Part shown: piece by piece, positions 20,295 through 27,906 of the stretch
Numbering within the stretch: the first letter of the stretch is position 1
How the letters are laid out: each line of letters starts with the position of its first letter
Assembly: GCA_013203955.1 (NCBI GenBank)
Contig: JABMOY010000081.1
Location: 1-35,869, forward strand
Reading direction: 5' to 3'
Length of the DNA stretch: 35,869 bases
Source of the DNA: Rhodospirillales bacterium
GTDB taxonomy: Bacteria > Pseudomonadota > Alphaproteobacteria > Rhodospirillales > Casp-alpha2
Notes under the pieces: generated by a model
What the model was told of the DNA's origin: nothing
Databases searched by the model: none
What the model saw: the letters and a program-made list of their open reading frames with translations, nothing else
Position numbers and translations under genes: made by a program

Positions 20295-22883
20295 ATGAGC
20301 GAGAAAACCGCCGCGGCCGATGACATAGACCAAAAAGCACTGGATGACCTGATCGCCGAGGCCGATACCGGCGGGCGGGTGCCGAGCGGGGCTTCGGCTA
20401 AGGTTCTCTGGTATGTTCCACTGACGTGGGCTTTGTTCCAGCTTTGGTACGCTTCGCCGCTTCCGTTCCTAGTCGGGGCCGGCATTTTCAATTCGACCGA
20501 AGCGCGCTCCATTCATTTGGCTTTTGCCGTATTCTTGGCTTTCCTGGCGTTTCCGGCGTTGAAACGCTCGCCTCGCGATTACATCCCAATTCAGGACTGG
20601 GCGCTGGCTTTGATCGGCGCGCTGGCTACCGGCTATATCTTCATTTTATTCCGGGAAATTTCGGACCGCCCCGGTCTGCCGACGCAAATGGATCTGGTGG
20701 CTTCGGTCATCGGCATTGGCATTATTCTTGAAGCCACCCGCCGCGCCCTGGGCCCGCCCTTGATGGTGGTGGCGGCGGTCTTTCTCACTTACACGTTCGC
20801 CGGCCCCTGGATGCCCGAAATGATCGCCCACCAAGGGGCCAGCCTTAACAAAGGCATGTCGCATTACTACCTGACCACGGAAGGCGTCTTCGGCATTGCG
20901 CTGGGGGTTTCGACGTCCATGGTGTTTTTGTTCGTATTGTTCGGCTCGTTGCTGGAAAAAGCAGGCGCCGGCAACTATTTCATCCGCGTCGCCTTCGCCT
21001 ATATGGGCCATATGCGGGGCGGTCCGGCGAAAGCCGCCGTGGTGGCGTCAGGGATGACGGGGCTGGTGTCCGGGTCCGCCATCGCCAACGTTGTCACCAC
21101 CGGCACCTTTACCATTCCGCTGATGCGCAAAGTCGGCTTTTCGGCGGAAAAGGCTGGCGCCGTTGAGGTGGCGGCGTCCACCAACGGTCAATTAACGCCG
21201 CCGATCATGGGGGCGGTCGCATTTCTGATGGTCGAATATGTTGGCATCACGTATGTCGAGGTCATCAAACACGCTGCTTTGCCGGCGCTGATTTCTTATA
21301 TGGCGCTGGTTTATATCGTCCATTTGGAGTCCCTAAAGGCCGACCTGAAGGGGCTTCCCCGGCGCAGCCCGCCAAATTTCTTGCGCGGCCTGACCAGCTT
21401 TTTTATCACACTCCTCGGTCTTTCCATCCTGACGGTGGTTGTCTATTACGGACTGGGTTGGATGAAAGGCGCCTTCGGCGCTGCGACGCCGTGGATCGCG
21501 TCCGTCCTTTTGGCCATGTCTTATGCGGGGCTTGTGAAGTATTCCGTGGGCGTGCCAGAGTTGGATACTTCCCTGGACATTGTCGAACTACCCGAAGCCC
21601 GCCCGACAGTGAGGGCCGGGCTTTATTATCTCCTGCCAGTGGTGGTTCTGATCTGGTGCCTGACCGTGGAACGGCTGTCGCCGGGTCTGTCGGCTTTTTG
21701 GGCGACCGTGTTCATGCTGTTCGTGCTGTTGACCCAGCGGTCGTTGAAGGCGTATTTGCGCAAGACCGGCGAAGACATTGGCCAATGCCTTCTTGAAGGC
21801 GCCAAGGACATGTTGGAAGGGTTGGTCAGCGGCGCCCGCAATATGATCGGCATCGGCGTCGCCACGGCGGCGGCCGGTATCGTCGTCGGCACCATAACGC
21901 TCACCGGCGTCGGCTTGGTGATGGCCGAATTCGTCGAGTTCGTTTCCGGCGGGCAAGTCCTGATCATGCTGATCTTTACCGCCGTCCTCAGCCTGATTTT
22001 GGGAATGGGGCTGCCGACCACGGCCAACTACATCGTCGTTTCCAGTCTGATGGCACCGGTCATCGTCACCGTCGGTGCGCAAAGCGGGCTGATCGTGCCG
22101 TTGATTGCCGTTCACATGTTCGTTTTCTACTTCGGCATTCTGGCCGATGATACGCCACCTGTGGCCTTGGCGGCTTTTGCCGCCGCCGCGATCTCGAAAG
22201 GCGATCCCATCAAAACGGGTATCCAGGGATTCATGTACGACATCCGGACCGCGATCCTGCCGTTTCTGTTCATCTTCAACACCGAGCTGCTGATGATCGG
22301 AATCGAATCATGGTACCATCTGTTGATTACGATCGTTACCGCCGTCATCGCCATGTTGCTATTCGCGGCGGGAACCCAAGGGTACTTCCTGGTCAAAAGC
22401 CGGCTTTGGGAATCCATCGCCTTGATCCTTGTCGCCTTCACCATGTTTAGGCCTGGTTTTTGGATGGATCAATTAACGCCTGAGTTGCAATCCATCCCGG
22501 CAGCCGGGATTTACGATGTCGCCGGAAAGATGCCGGCCAGTTCCCAGATCAGGATCCAGGTCAAGGGTGAGAATGTGGAGGGGCGCTTGATTGACAAGGT
22601 CGTCATGCTTCCCATGGGGCCAAAGGCGGCGGGCAAAGAAAGGCTGGCTGCGACCGGTCTTGAGCTGCGGTTTGAAAAGGGCAAAACCTTTGTCGATAAT
22701 GTCGTCTTCGGCAGCACCGCCGCCCGCCAGCAGATCGATTTCGATATGGAAATCGCCAGCATTCAAATTAAAGCCGACCGGCCGCCGAAGCAGCTATTTT
22801 ACATACCTGCCCTGCTGCTCCTCGGATTTATCGTTCTTCTGCAACGCCGGCGCCAGCCTAGCCCGGCTTTGGCAACGGCATAA
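20295..22883 (+). CDS. TRAP transporter fused permease (4TM/12TM, DctQM type)
   Basis: The 862-residue inner-membrane protein joins the small (DctQ, 4 helices) and large (DctM, 12 helices) TRAP subunits in one chain, the usual form for TAXI systems. After a charged N-terminus, hydrophobic helices run from about residue 35 to 730. DctM signature regions include GMTGLVSGSAIANVVTTGTF, STNGQLTPPIMGAVAF and GMGLPTTANYIVVSSLMAP, which line the transport path. A soluble C-terminal part (about 740-835, with RIQVKGENVEGRLIDKVVML) followed by a last helix looks like the DUF3394 extension of this fusion family. A GGGGGAG ribosome site precedes ATG 20295. The UspA gene follows 13 bases later. Confidence 0.95.
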   Translation: MSEKTAAADDIDQKALDDLIAEADTGGRVPSGASAKVLWYVPLTWALFQLWYASPLPFLVGAGIFNSTEARSIHLAFAVFLAFLAFPALKRSPRDYIPIQDWALALIGALATGYIFILFREISDRPGLPTQMDLVASVIGIGIILEATRRALGPPLMVVAAVFLTYTFAGPWMPEMIAHQGASLNKGMSHYYLTTEGVFGIALGVSTSMVFLFVLFGSLLEKAGAGNYFIRVAFAYMGHMRGGPAKAAVVASGMTGLVSGSAIANVVTTGTFTIPLMRKVGFSAEKAGAVEVAASTNGQLTPPIMGAVAFLMVEYVGITYVEVIKHAALPALISYMALVYIVHLESLKADLKGLPRRSPPNFLRGLTSFFITLLGLSILTVVVYYGLGWMKGAFGAATPWIASVLLAMSYAGLVKYSVGVPELDTSLDIVELPEARPTVRAGLYYLLPVVVLIWCLTVERLSPGLSAFWATVFMLFVLLTQRSLKAYLRKTGEDIGQCLLEGAKDMLEGLVSGARNMIGIGVATAAAGIVVGTITLTGVGLVMAEFVEFVSGGQVLIMLIFTAVLSLILGMGLPTTANYIVVSSLMAPVIVTVGAQSGLIVPLIAVHMFVFYFGILADDTPPVALAAFAAAAISKGDPIKTGIQGFMYDIRTAILPFLFIFNTELLMIGIESWYHLLITIVTAVIAMLLFAAGTQGYFLVKSRLWESIALILVAFTMFRPGFWMDQLTPELQSIPAAGIYDVAGKMPASSQIRIQVKGENVEGRLIDKVVMLPMGPKAAGKERLAATGLELRFEKGKTFVDNVVFGSTAARQQIDFDMEIASIQIKADRPPKQLFYIPALLLLGFIVLLQRRRQPSPALATA

Positions 22884-22896
22884 AGGAATAGCTGCC

Positions 22897-23325
22897 ATGT
22901 ATAAAAACATTCTGCTTTCCGTTGACCTTAATGATGAAAGTTCATGGAAAAAGGCCCTGCCCACCGCCGTGGGCTTGTGCCAGACATCCGACGCCAGCCT
23001 TCGTGTGCTGACCGTGGTTCCCGATTTCGGGATGAGCATCGTCAATCAATATTTCCCCGAAGGTTTCGAAAAAGAAATGGCGGGCAAGGTGATGGATACC
23101 TTAAAGGCGTTCGTTAAGGACAATGTCCCCGAAGGGGTCGAAGTTCAGCACATCGTCGGCGAAGGAACCATCTACGAGGTCATCTTGAAAATGTCCGAGG
23201 AAACCAAGGCGGACCTTATCGTCATGGCGTCTCATCGCCCGGAATTGAAGGATTACCTTCTTGGCCCCAATGCCGCCCGCGTTGTCCGCCACGCTAATTG
23301 TTCTGTTCTGGTGGTTCGCGATTAG
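22897..23325 (+). CDS. Universal stress protein (UspA family)
   Basis: The 142-residue cytoplasmic protein has the UspA Rossmann-like fold: N-terminal strand MYKNILLSVDLND, DASLRVLTVVP, HIVGEGTIYEVILKMSEE and KADLIVMASHRP, ending in GPNAARVVRHANCSVLVVRD. The usual ATP motif Gly-X2-Gly reads Ser-His-Arg-Pro here (about 112-115), so ATP binding is doubtful, though the GPNAARVV part is kept. ATG 22897 is preceded by AAAGGA and lies 13 bases after the permease stop; the longer frame through the permease gene is not used. In the ectoine TRAP system TeaABC, the Usp protein TeaD binds nucleotide and regulates transport; a similar role is plausible here from gene order. Confidence 0.92.
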   Translation: MYKNILLSVDLNDESSWKKALPTAVGLCQTSDASLRVLTVVPDFGMSIVNQYFPEGFEKEMAGKVMDTLKAFVKDNVPEGVEVQHIVGEGTIYEVILKMSEETKADLIVMASHRPELKDYLLGPNAARVVRHANCSVLVVRD

Positions 23326-23423
23326 CCTAGGAAACACTTGCTCTTTCGGCATTCTCGATTGCCGGGGCTACACTTGGTAACCATTTCGTAGTAGAAACGG
23401 TCCTGAAGGCAGGTGTTGAACCT

Positions 23424-24449
23424 TTGAGAAACATTATTATCAGTGGACTCGTGGCCTTTGTCGTCGGCGTCTTCGTCGGTGCCACGGTTTTGTCGCCTGA
23501 GGTCAGGGTGCTGAAGCAGGCCGACCGGGGCGGTAATTCGACAACCGCATCCGGCGATATCGTCACCATCGGCACCGGTGGGGTGACCGGCGTTTATTAT
23601 CCCGCCGGCGGTGCGATTTGCCTTCTTGTCAACAAAGGACGGAAAGGCCATGGCGTGCGCTGCACGGTCGAAAGCACGGCTGGTTCCGTTGCTAACCTGA
23701 ACAAAATCCGCTCCGGCGATTTGGATTTCGGCATTGCCCAGTCCGATTGGCAGTCCCACAGTTTTAAGGGGACCTCTAGGTTTAAGGATGAGGGCCCGTT
23801 CAAGGAACTGAGATCTGTTTTTTCCCTCCACTCCGAGCCCTTCACCGTTGTCGCGCGCGCCGATGCGGGGATCGCGGTCATTAGCGACTTAAAAGGCAAA
23901 CGGGTGAATATCGGCAACCCCGGTTCCGGCCAACGGGGAACCATGGAAGTTCTGATGAAAGCCATGGGCTGGACTAAGGACAGTTTCCGCGAAGTTTTCG
24001 AACTGAAATCCAGGGATCAATCTGTGGCGCTTTGCGCTGGGCGGATCGACGCCATGGTCTTTACCGTCGGCCACCCGTCGCAATCGATCAAGGAAGCGAC
24101 GACATCGTGTGACAGTGTCCTGGTTAATGTCACGGGTCCGGCCATTGACGGACTGGTCAAGGAGAACGACTACTATAGCTACGCCACTATTCCCGCCGGC
24201 ATGTACCGGGGAACCCCCGGCGACACCAAAACTTTCGGGGTCGGGGCGACGCTTGTGACGTCCGCAGGCGCGCCTATTGAGGCGGTTTACGCCATGGTCA
24301 AATCGGTGTTTGACGGCTTCGATGCCTTCAAAACGCTGCACCCGGCGTTCAAGAACCTAAATAAAGAGGACATGATAAAAAACGGACTTTCGGCGCCGCT
24401 GCATCCGGGCGCGGTGAAATACTACAAGGAAGCCGGATTGTTGAAGTAA
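23424..24449 (+). CDS. Second TAXI-family binding protein, N-terminally anchored
   Basis: This 341-residue protein is a close paralogue of the receptor at 19214: well over half of the aligned residues match by eye, including [48 protein letters not shown] and FGVGAT, and all four Cys positions. The N-terminus differs: it starts MRNIIISGLVAFVVGVFVGA, a single hydrophobic helix with no clear signal-peptidase site, then a short linker to the domain at about residue 49. It is therefore probably a periplasm-facing, membrane-tethered receptor. The start is TTG 23424 with AAGGCAGG upstream. It lies 98 bases after the usp gene and most likely works with the same permease, as a second receptor or a ligand sensor. 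Confidence 0.92.
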   Translation: MRNIIISGLVAFVVGVFVGATVLSPEVRVLKQADRGGNSTTASGDIVTIGTGGVTGVYYPAGGAICLLVNKGRKGHGVRCTVESTAGSVANLNKIRSGDLDFGIAQSDWQSHSFKGTSRFKDEGPFKELRSVFSLHSEPFTVVARADAGIAVISDLKGKRVNIGNPGSGQRGTMEVLMKAMGWTKDSFREVFELKSRDQSVALCAGRIDAMVFTVGHPSQSIKEATTSCDSVLVNVTGPAIDGLVKENDYYSYATIPAGMYRGTPGDTKTFGVGATLVTSAGAPIEAVYAMVKSVFDGFDAFKTLHPAFKNLNKEDMIKNGLSAPLHPGAVKYYKEAGLLK

Positions 24450-24473
24450 TCCCCCAGTTAAGCCCGCAAAAGA

Positions 24474-24506
24474 AAAACGCCGCCGGCAGATGCCAGGCGG
24501 CGTTTT
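24474..24506. terminator. Bidirectional terminator between convergent TAXI and cytochrome c genes
   Basis: AAAACGCCGCC (24474-24484) pairs perfectly with GGCGGCGTTTT (24496-24506), and the loop can add a GGCA/TGCC stem. The A-run on one side and T-run on the other make it work in both directions. It sits between the 3' ends of the two convergent genes. Confidence 0.88.
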
Positions 24507-24530
24507 ATTTTGGAATTTGCGAGGCGTCGA

Positions 24531-24911
24531 TTATTTTATCGATTTCAGATAGGCGATGAGATCGGCCCGCTGGGATTCTTTCTTGAGCCCGTTGAAACTC
24601 ATTTTGGTCCCCTTGATGAATTTTTTCGGCTTCAATAAGAATTTATCCAGGCTGGCATCGTCCCAGGTAACGCCGGAGGCTTTCATCGCGCCCGAATATT
24701 TATAGCCGGCGACTTTCCCGGCGGGCTTGCCGGCAATGTCGAAGATATTGGGGCCGACCCGGTTCGGGCCGCCTTTATCAATGGTGTGGCAGGCCTTGCA
24801 TTTTTTGAAAACTTTTTTGCCTTTGGCGGCGTCGCCGGCGGCCATTGCCGAACCGCTTGCCAGGGCCATCGTGGCGGCAAGCGCCAGGGTGGCAAATTTT
24901 ACTTTATTCAT
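24531..24911 (-). CDS. Class I c-type cytochrome (c2/c550-like)
   Basis: The 126-residue protein is a small periplasmic electron carrier. The signal peptide (1-24) ends SAMA-AG. Heme attachment is Cys38-Lys-Ala-Cys41-His42, and the axial Met is Met104 in GTKMSFNGLKK, followed by the C-terminal helix RADLIAYLKSIK. GGPNRVGPNIFDIAGKPAG and the GYKYSGAMKASG block match mitochondrial-type class I cytochromes of alphaproteobacteria. The mature chain is rich in lysine, as expected for a protein docking to oxidases or reductases. It stands alone, convergent with the TAXI gene, and has its own candidate promoter. Confidence 0.93.
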   Translation of the reverse strand: MNKVKFATLALAATMALASGSAMAAGDAAKGKKVFKKCKACHTIDKGGPNRVGPNIFDIAGKPAGKVAGYKYSGAMKASGVTWDDASLDKFLLKPKKFIKGTKMSFNGLKKESQRADLIAYLKSIK

Positions 24912-24966
24912 GGGGTGCCTTTCAAAAGTAGACGGGGGAACTCGCTTCTTGGTAATTCTGCGCCTC

Positions 24967-24995
24967 TATATATGGGTTTGGCTCCGGCCTTGCAA
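24967..24995 (-). promoter_or_regulatory. Candidate sigma-70 promoter for the cytochrome c gene
   Basis: On the minus strand TTGCAA (24995-24990) and TATATA (24972-24967) are 17 bases apart, each matching 4 of 6 consensus positions. Transcription would begin near 24960, giving a leader of about 50 bases before ATG 24911. Confidence 0.5.
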
Positions 24996-25090
24996 CCGTT
25001 GGCCTAAAAAAGGCTGAATTCTACTGGTTTATTAACGATTCCATTCCCACCTACTGTGATGGAGGACACTGCTAAAGCTTCTGGTTTTTT

Positions 25091-25109
25091 GTATATTTTG
25101 TAAAAATAC
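25091..25109. promoter_or_regulatory. AT-rich 19-bp dyad upstream of the DUF2336 gene
   Basis: GTATATTTTGTAAAAATAC is an imperfect inverted repeat centred on G25100, with seven of nine positions paired. It lies about 47 bases before ATG 25156 in an AT-rich patch that contrasts with the surrounding DNA, a position suited to an operator or an UP-like promoter element. Nothing else I recognise lies in the 244-base divergent space apart from the cytochrome promoter. Confidence 0.25.
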
Positions 25110-25155
25110 GGCTAGATACGACGATCCGTCAGAAGGGGAACAAAGGAAGGCAGGA

Positions 25156-26298
25156 ATGACCAAAAAGAAATTGAACCAGGAAGACGTCGCCAAACTTTTG
25201 TCGGACCCATCGGCAGAAAATCGCGTCGACACGGCCGCCAAGGTGGCCGGGGATTTCAACAGTGGCGCGCTGAGCGATAGCGAACGCCAAATGGCCCAGG
25301 AAATTTTTAACGTTATGGTCAAGGACGCCGAAGTTCGCGTGCGCGAGGCGTTGGCCATAAACCTGAAGGACAACCCTTATCTTTCCCATGATCTTGCCCT
25401 GACGCTGGCAAGGGACGTCGATCAGGTTGCGATGCCGGTTTTGCAGTTTTCCGAAGTCCTGACCGATGAGGATTTGCTTGAAATCATCGCCAGCCAATCC
25501 CCCGAAAAACAGGTCGCAATCGCCAGACGAAAGACGGTTTCCGAAAATGTATCAGGCGCCCTGGTCGGGACGGGCAATGAGCGGGCCGTGACCGCCTTGG
25601 TCTTCAACGAGGGTGCGAATATATCCGAAAGGGATCTGCAAAAAGTGCTGGTCGACCTGGGCGACCGGGAAGCCATTCAAGATGCCCTGGTGCATCGCCC
25701 CAAATTGCCGATCTCCGTGGCTGAGCGTTTGGTCACGGTTGTTTCCGAAAAATTGACGGGCGAACTTCTCAACCGCCACAACCTTCCCGAAGACGCCGTA
25801 ACGGACCTGGTCCTGCAGACCCGCGAGCGGGCGATTATTTCACTATCCTCAGATTCCGATGAAGGTGATGTGGAAACCCTGGTCAAGCAACTTCATAAAA
25901 ACGACCGTTTGTCCCCGTCACTCATTCTGCGTGGGTTGTGCATGGGCGATATAACCTTCTTCGAGGTTTCCGTCGCGGAATTGGCGGGGGTTCCGTTGGT
26001 TAATGCCCGGACCATGATCCACGATTCAAAGGCCCTGGGCCTGAGGACGATTTGTCGCAAGGCCAATATACCGGCCCCGCAGATCGTTGCCGTTAAGGCC
26101 GCCATCGAAGTTTTGCGCGAGATGGATTACGACGGTCGTGACCAAGACCGCGAGCGGTTTTCCAGGCGGATGATCGAGCGGATCATGACCCAATATGATG
26201 ATTTGGGGGTCGAGTTCGAATCCAATGATTTGAATTATCTGTTGACCAAAATGAACAAACTGCCGGGCGACTTTTTGGTTAGCGCCGACGCCGCTTAA
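25156..26298 (+). CDS. DUF2336 family protein
   Basis: The 380-residue product is a soluble, almost wholly helical protein of the DUF2336 family, which is largely confined to alphaproteobacteria and has no settled biochemical function. It begins with LNQEDVAKLLSDPSAENRVDTAAKVA and continues as HEAT-like repeats (VRVREALAINLKDNPYLSHD, LLEIIASQSPEKQVAIARR, LVHRPKLPISVAERLV). The second half (GDITFFEVSVAELAGVPLVNARTMI) is the other conserved block. The C-terminal region has many charged residues and no signal or membrane segment. An AAGGCAGG site precedes the ATG. It is monocistronic, convergent with the DctP gene across 17 bases, and divergent from cytochrome c. The family call is firm, the role unknown. 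Confidence 0.85.
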   Translation: MTKKKLNQEDVAKLLSDPSAENRVDTAAKVAGDFNSGALSDSERQMAQEIFNVMVKDAEVRVREALAINLKDNPYLSHDLALTLARDVDQVAMPVLQFSEVLTDEDLLEIIASQSPEKQVAIARRKTVSENVSGALVGTGNERAVTALVFNEGANISERDLQKVLVDLGDREAIQDALVHRPKLPISVAERLVTVVSEKLTGELLNRHNLPEDAVTDLVLQTRERAIISLSSDSDEGDVETLVKQLHKNDRLSPSLILRGLCMGDITFFEVSVAELAGVPLVNARTMIHDSKALGLRTICRKANIPAPQIVAVKAAIEVLREMDYDGRDQDRERFSRRMIERIMTQYDDLGVEFESNDLNYLLTKMNKLPGDFLVSADAA

Positions 26299-26315
26299 AA
26301 TTTGGCCATTCCTTA

Positions 26316-27713
26316 TTAAGGAAGGCTCAGTTCCCGCCAAATCGTATAGTCCTTACGGAACGCGCTCAGTGATTTCCAGACACGCTTGAAATCACGGTCC
26401 GATTTTGCCTCTTCCTTGGCGACGACGACCCATGCTTTGTTCAAAGCTTCAAGGATTTCACCGGGCCAGCGCCGGATGGCGACGCCCTTGGATTGCAGTT
26501 CCTTAAGCGCTTTGAATTGGCCGGCTTCTCCTTCCGCCAGGCCGAAGCGAATATTATCGCCGCAGACGGCTTCGATCTGGGCCTTGGCCGACACCGACAG
26601 GGCTTCCCATTTTTTAAGGTTGATCATCAGCTCGAAAAGCGTCGACGGCTGATGCCAGCCGGGAAAATAATAATTTTTCACCATCTGGTGCAGGCCCAGC
26701 TTTATATCGATGGCGGGCATGGAAAATTCCGCTGCATCGATAGCCCCGGATTCAAAGGCGACGAAAATATCGCCGGACGTAAGCTGGGTCGTGACAACCC
26801 CCATCTTTTGCATGACCTTGGCGCCGAGCCCGAAAAACCGCATTTTCAGCCCCTTCAGATCCTCGACGGTGCGGATGCGCTTGCGAAACCAGCCTGATGC
26901 CTCGGGCGCGATCAACCCGCAGAAGACACTGTGAATGCCGTTGGCGTGGTAAATTTCGTCAAAAAGCTCCTTGCCGCCGCCGAAGTAAATCCAGGCCAGG
27001 AACTCCTTAGCCGATGGCCCAAAAGGCACGGCGGCGAAAAGTTGCAGCGCCGGCACTTTGTTGCCCCAAAAGGCCGGCGAGGAAAAGGCGGCGTCAATGG
27101 CCCCGGCGCGCACAGCGTCGAACATTTCCAAAGGCGGCACCAAGGCGCCGGGCTCAAAAAACTTAATTTCCAGAGTTCCCGCCGAAACACGCCAAATATC
27201 CCGGTCCAACTTCTTCGCCATCGTCCCCAGTTGCGGCAAGGTGCTGGAATAGGCGCTGGCCATTTTCCAATGCAGCGCCGACGGCTCAGCCGGTGGCGTT
27301 TCTTTAACCTGTACCGGGGCGGGTATGGGCGCTGGCGCGGGTTTTGGGATTTCTTCGGCAGAAGCAATAGGTTCCGGTTTTAGAGCTTTATTCGAGGCCG
27401 GATTGGTCGTCTTTTTGGGTGTTTCCTTAGGTTTTGCCCCAGGTTTTGCTTCGCCCGTTTTCTTCTGTGTATCGGGGGATTCGGATTTCTCCGGCTGACT
27501 TTCAGCCGCATCCCCGTTCGTTTTCCCCCCATCGGTCTCGGGTGTTTCGGGGGCAGGCGGGGCCTTTACGGCGGGCCGGGCCGCTATCTTGATCGGTTGG
27601 ATATTGGCGGTGTTTTGCTTGTTGGCTTGGCCCAGCCGGGGAGCGACGCCGGTCGCGCCGACAACGACGCCGACAACGATGCCTATGACGATGCCGATGA
27701 TCGCGTTGCGCAC
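26316..27713 (-). CDS. TRAP transporter DctP-type binding protein, TakP-like, on an anchored linker
   Basis: The 465-residue product has three parts. Residues 1-27 form a hydrophobic anchor, MRNAIIGIVIGIVVGVVVGA, without a clear cleavage site. Residues about 30-146 are a low-complexity Pro/Glu/Lys/Ala linker, predicted disordered and TonB-like in composition. From about 147 the DctP domain begins (LHWKMASAYSSTLPQLG), with GLKMRFFGLGAKVMQKMG, SGDIFVAFESGAIDAAEFSMP and YYFPGWHQPSTLFELMIN, a pattern close to TakP-type receptors for alpha-keto or hydroxy acids. No DctQ or DctM gene is near, so it is an orphan receptor here. The start is GTG 27713 with AGGGGGAA upstream, 24 bases after the tRNA-Pro 3' end on the same strand. 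Confidence 0.88.
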   Translation of the reverse strand: MRNAIIGIVIGIVVGVVVGATGVAPRLGQANKQNTANIQPIKIAARPAVKAPPAPETPETDGGKTNGDAAESQPEKSESPDTQKKTGEAKPGAKPKETPKKTTNPASNKALKPEPIASAEEIPKPAPAPIPAPVQVKETPPAEPSALHWKMASAYSSTLPQLGTMAKKLDRDIWRVSAGTLEIKFFEPGALVPPLEMFDAVRAGAIDAAFSSPAFWGNKVPALQLFAAVPFGPSAKEFLAWIYFGGGKELFDEIYHANGIHSVFCGLIAPEASGWFRKRIRTVEDLKGLKMRFFGLGAKVMQKMGVVTTQLTSGDIFVAFESGAIDAAEFSMPAIDIKLGLHQMVKNYYFPGWHQPSTLFELMINLKKWEALSVSAKAQIEAVCGDNIRFGLAEGEAGQFKALKELQSKGVAIRRWPGEILEALNKAWVVVAKEEAKSDRDFKRVWKSLSAFRKDYTIWRELSLP

Positions 27714-27737
27714 GAATTTCCCCCTGGGCTCGAAAAA

Positions 27738-27814
27738 TGGTCGGGGTAGTCGGATTTGAACCGACGACCTCTCGCTTCCGAAGCGAGCACGCTACCAGAC
27801 TGCGCCATACCCCG
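27738..27814 (-). tRNA. tRNA-Pro (anticodon CGG)
   Basis: The minus strand folds as a full cloverleaf. The 7-bp acceptor stem CGGGGTA pairs with TACCCCG, the anticodon stem CTCGC/GCGAG holds the loop TTCGGAA with anticodon CGG, which reads CCG proline codons, and the T-loop is GTTCAAATC. The discriminator is A and the 3' CCA is encoded (27740-27738). Starting with C at position 1 is typical of bacterial tRNA-Pro. Confidence 0.96.
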
Positions 27815-27845
27815 ATAAATTCCAAAAAAACATCCGATGATAGGG

Positions 27846-27868
27846 AAAAAGCCCCTGTCACCGGGGGC
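27846..27868 (-). terminator. Probable terminator after the polyprenyl synthase gene
   Basis: On the minus strand GCCCC and GGGGC form a 5-bp all-GC stem with an 8-base loop, followed by five T residues. It lies 38 bases past the stop codon of the polyprenyl synthase and before the tRNA-Pro gene. Confidence 0.6.
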
Positions 27869-27906
27869 GGTTATAACGCTCAGCGGCCACGGGAGCAAGA
27901 TGGGCC

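Noticed and set aside
26309-26323. TTCCTTATTAAGGAA dyad at the convergent DUF2336/DctP ends as a terminator
   Set aside because: It has only a 6-bp AT-rich stem, no T-run, and overlaps the DctP stop codon.
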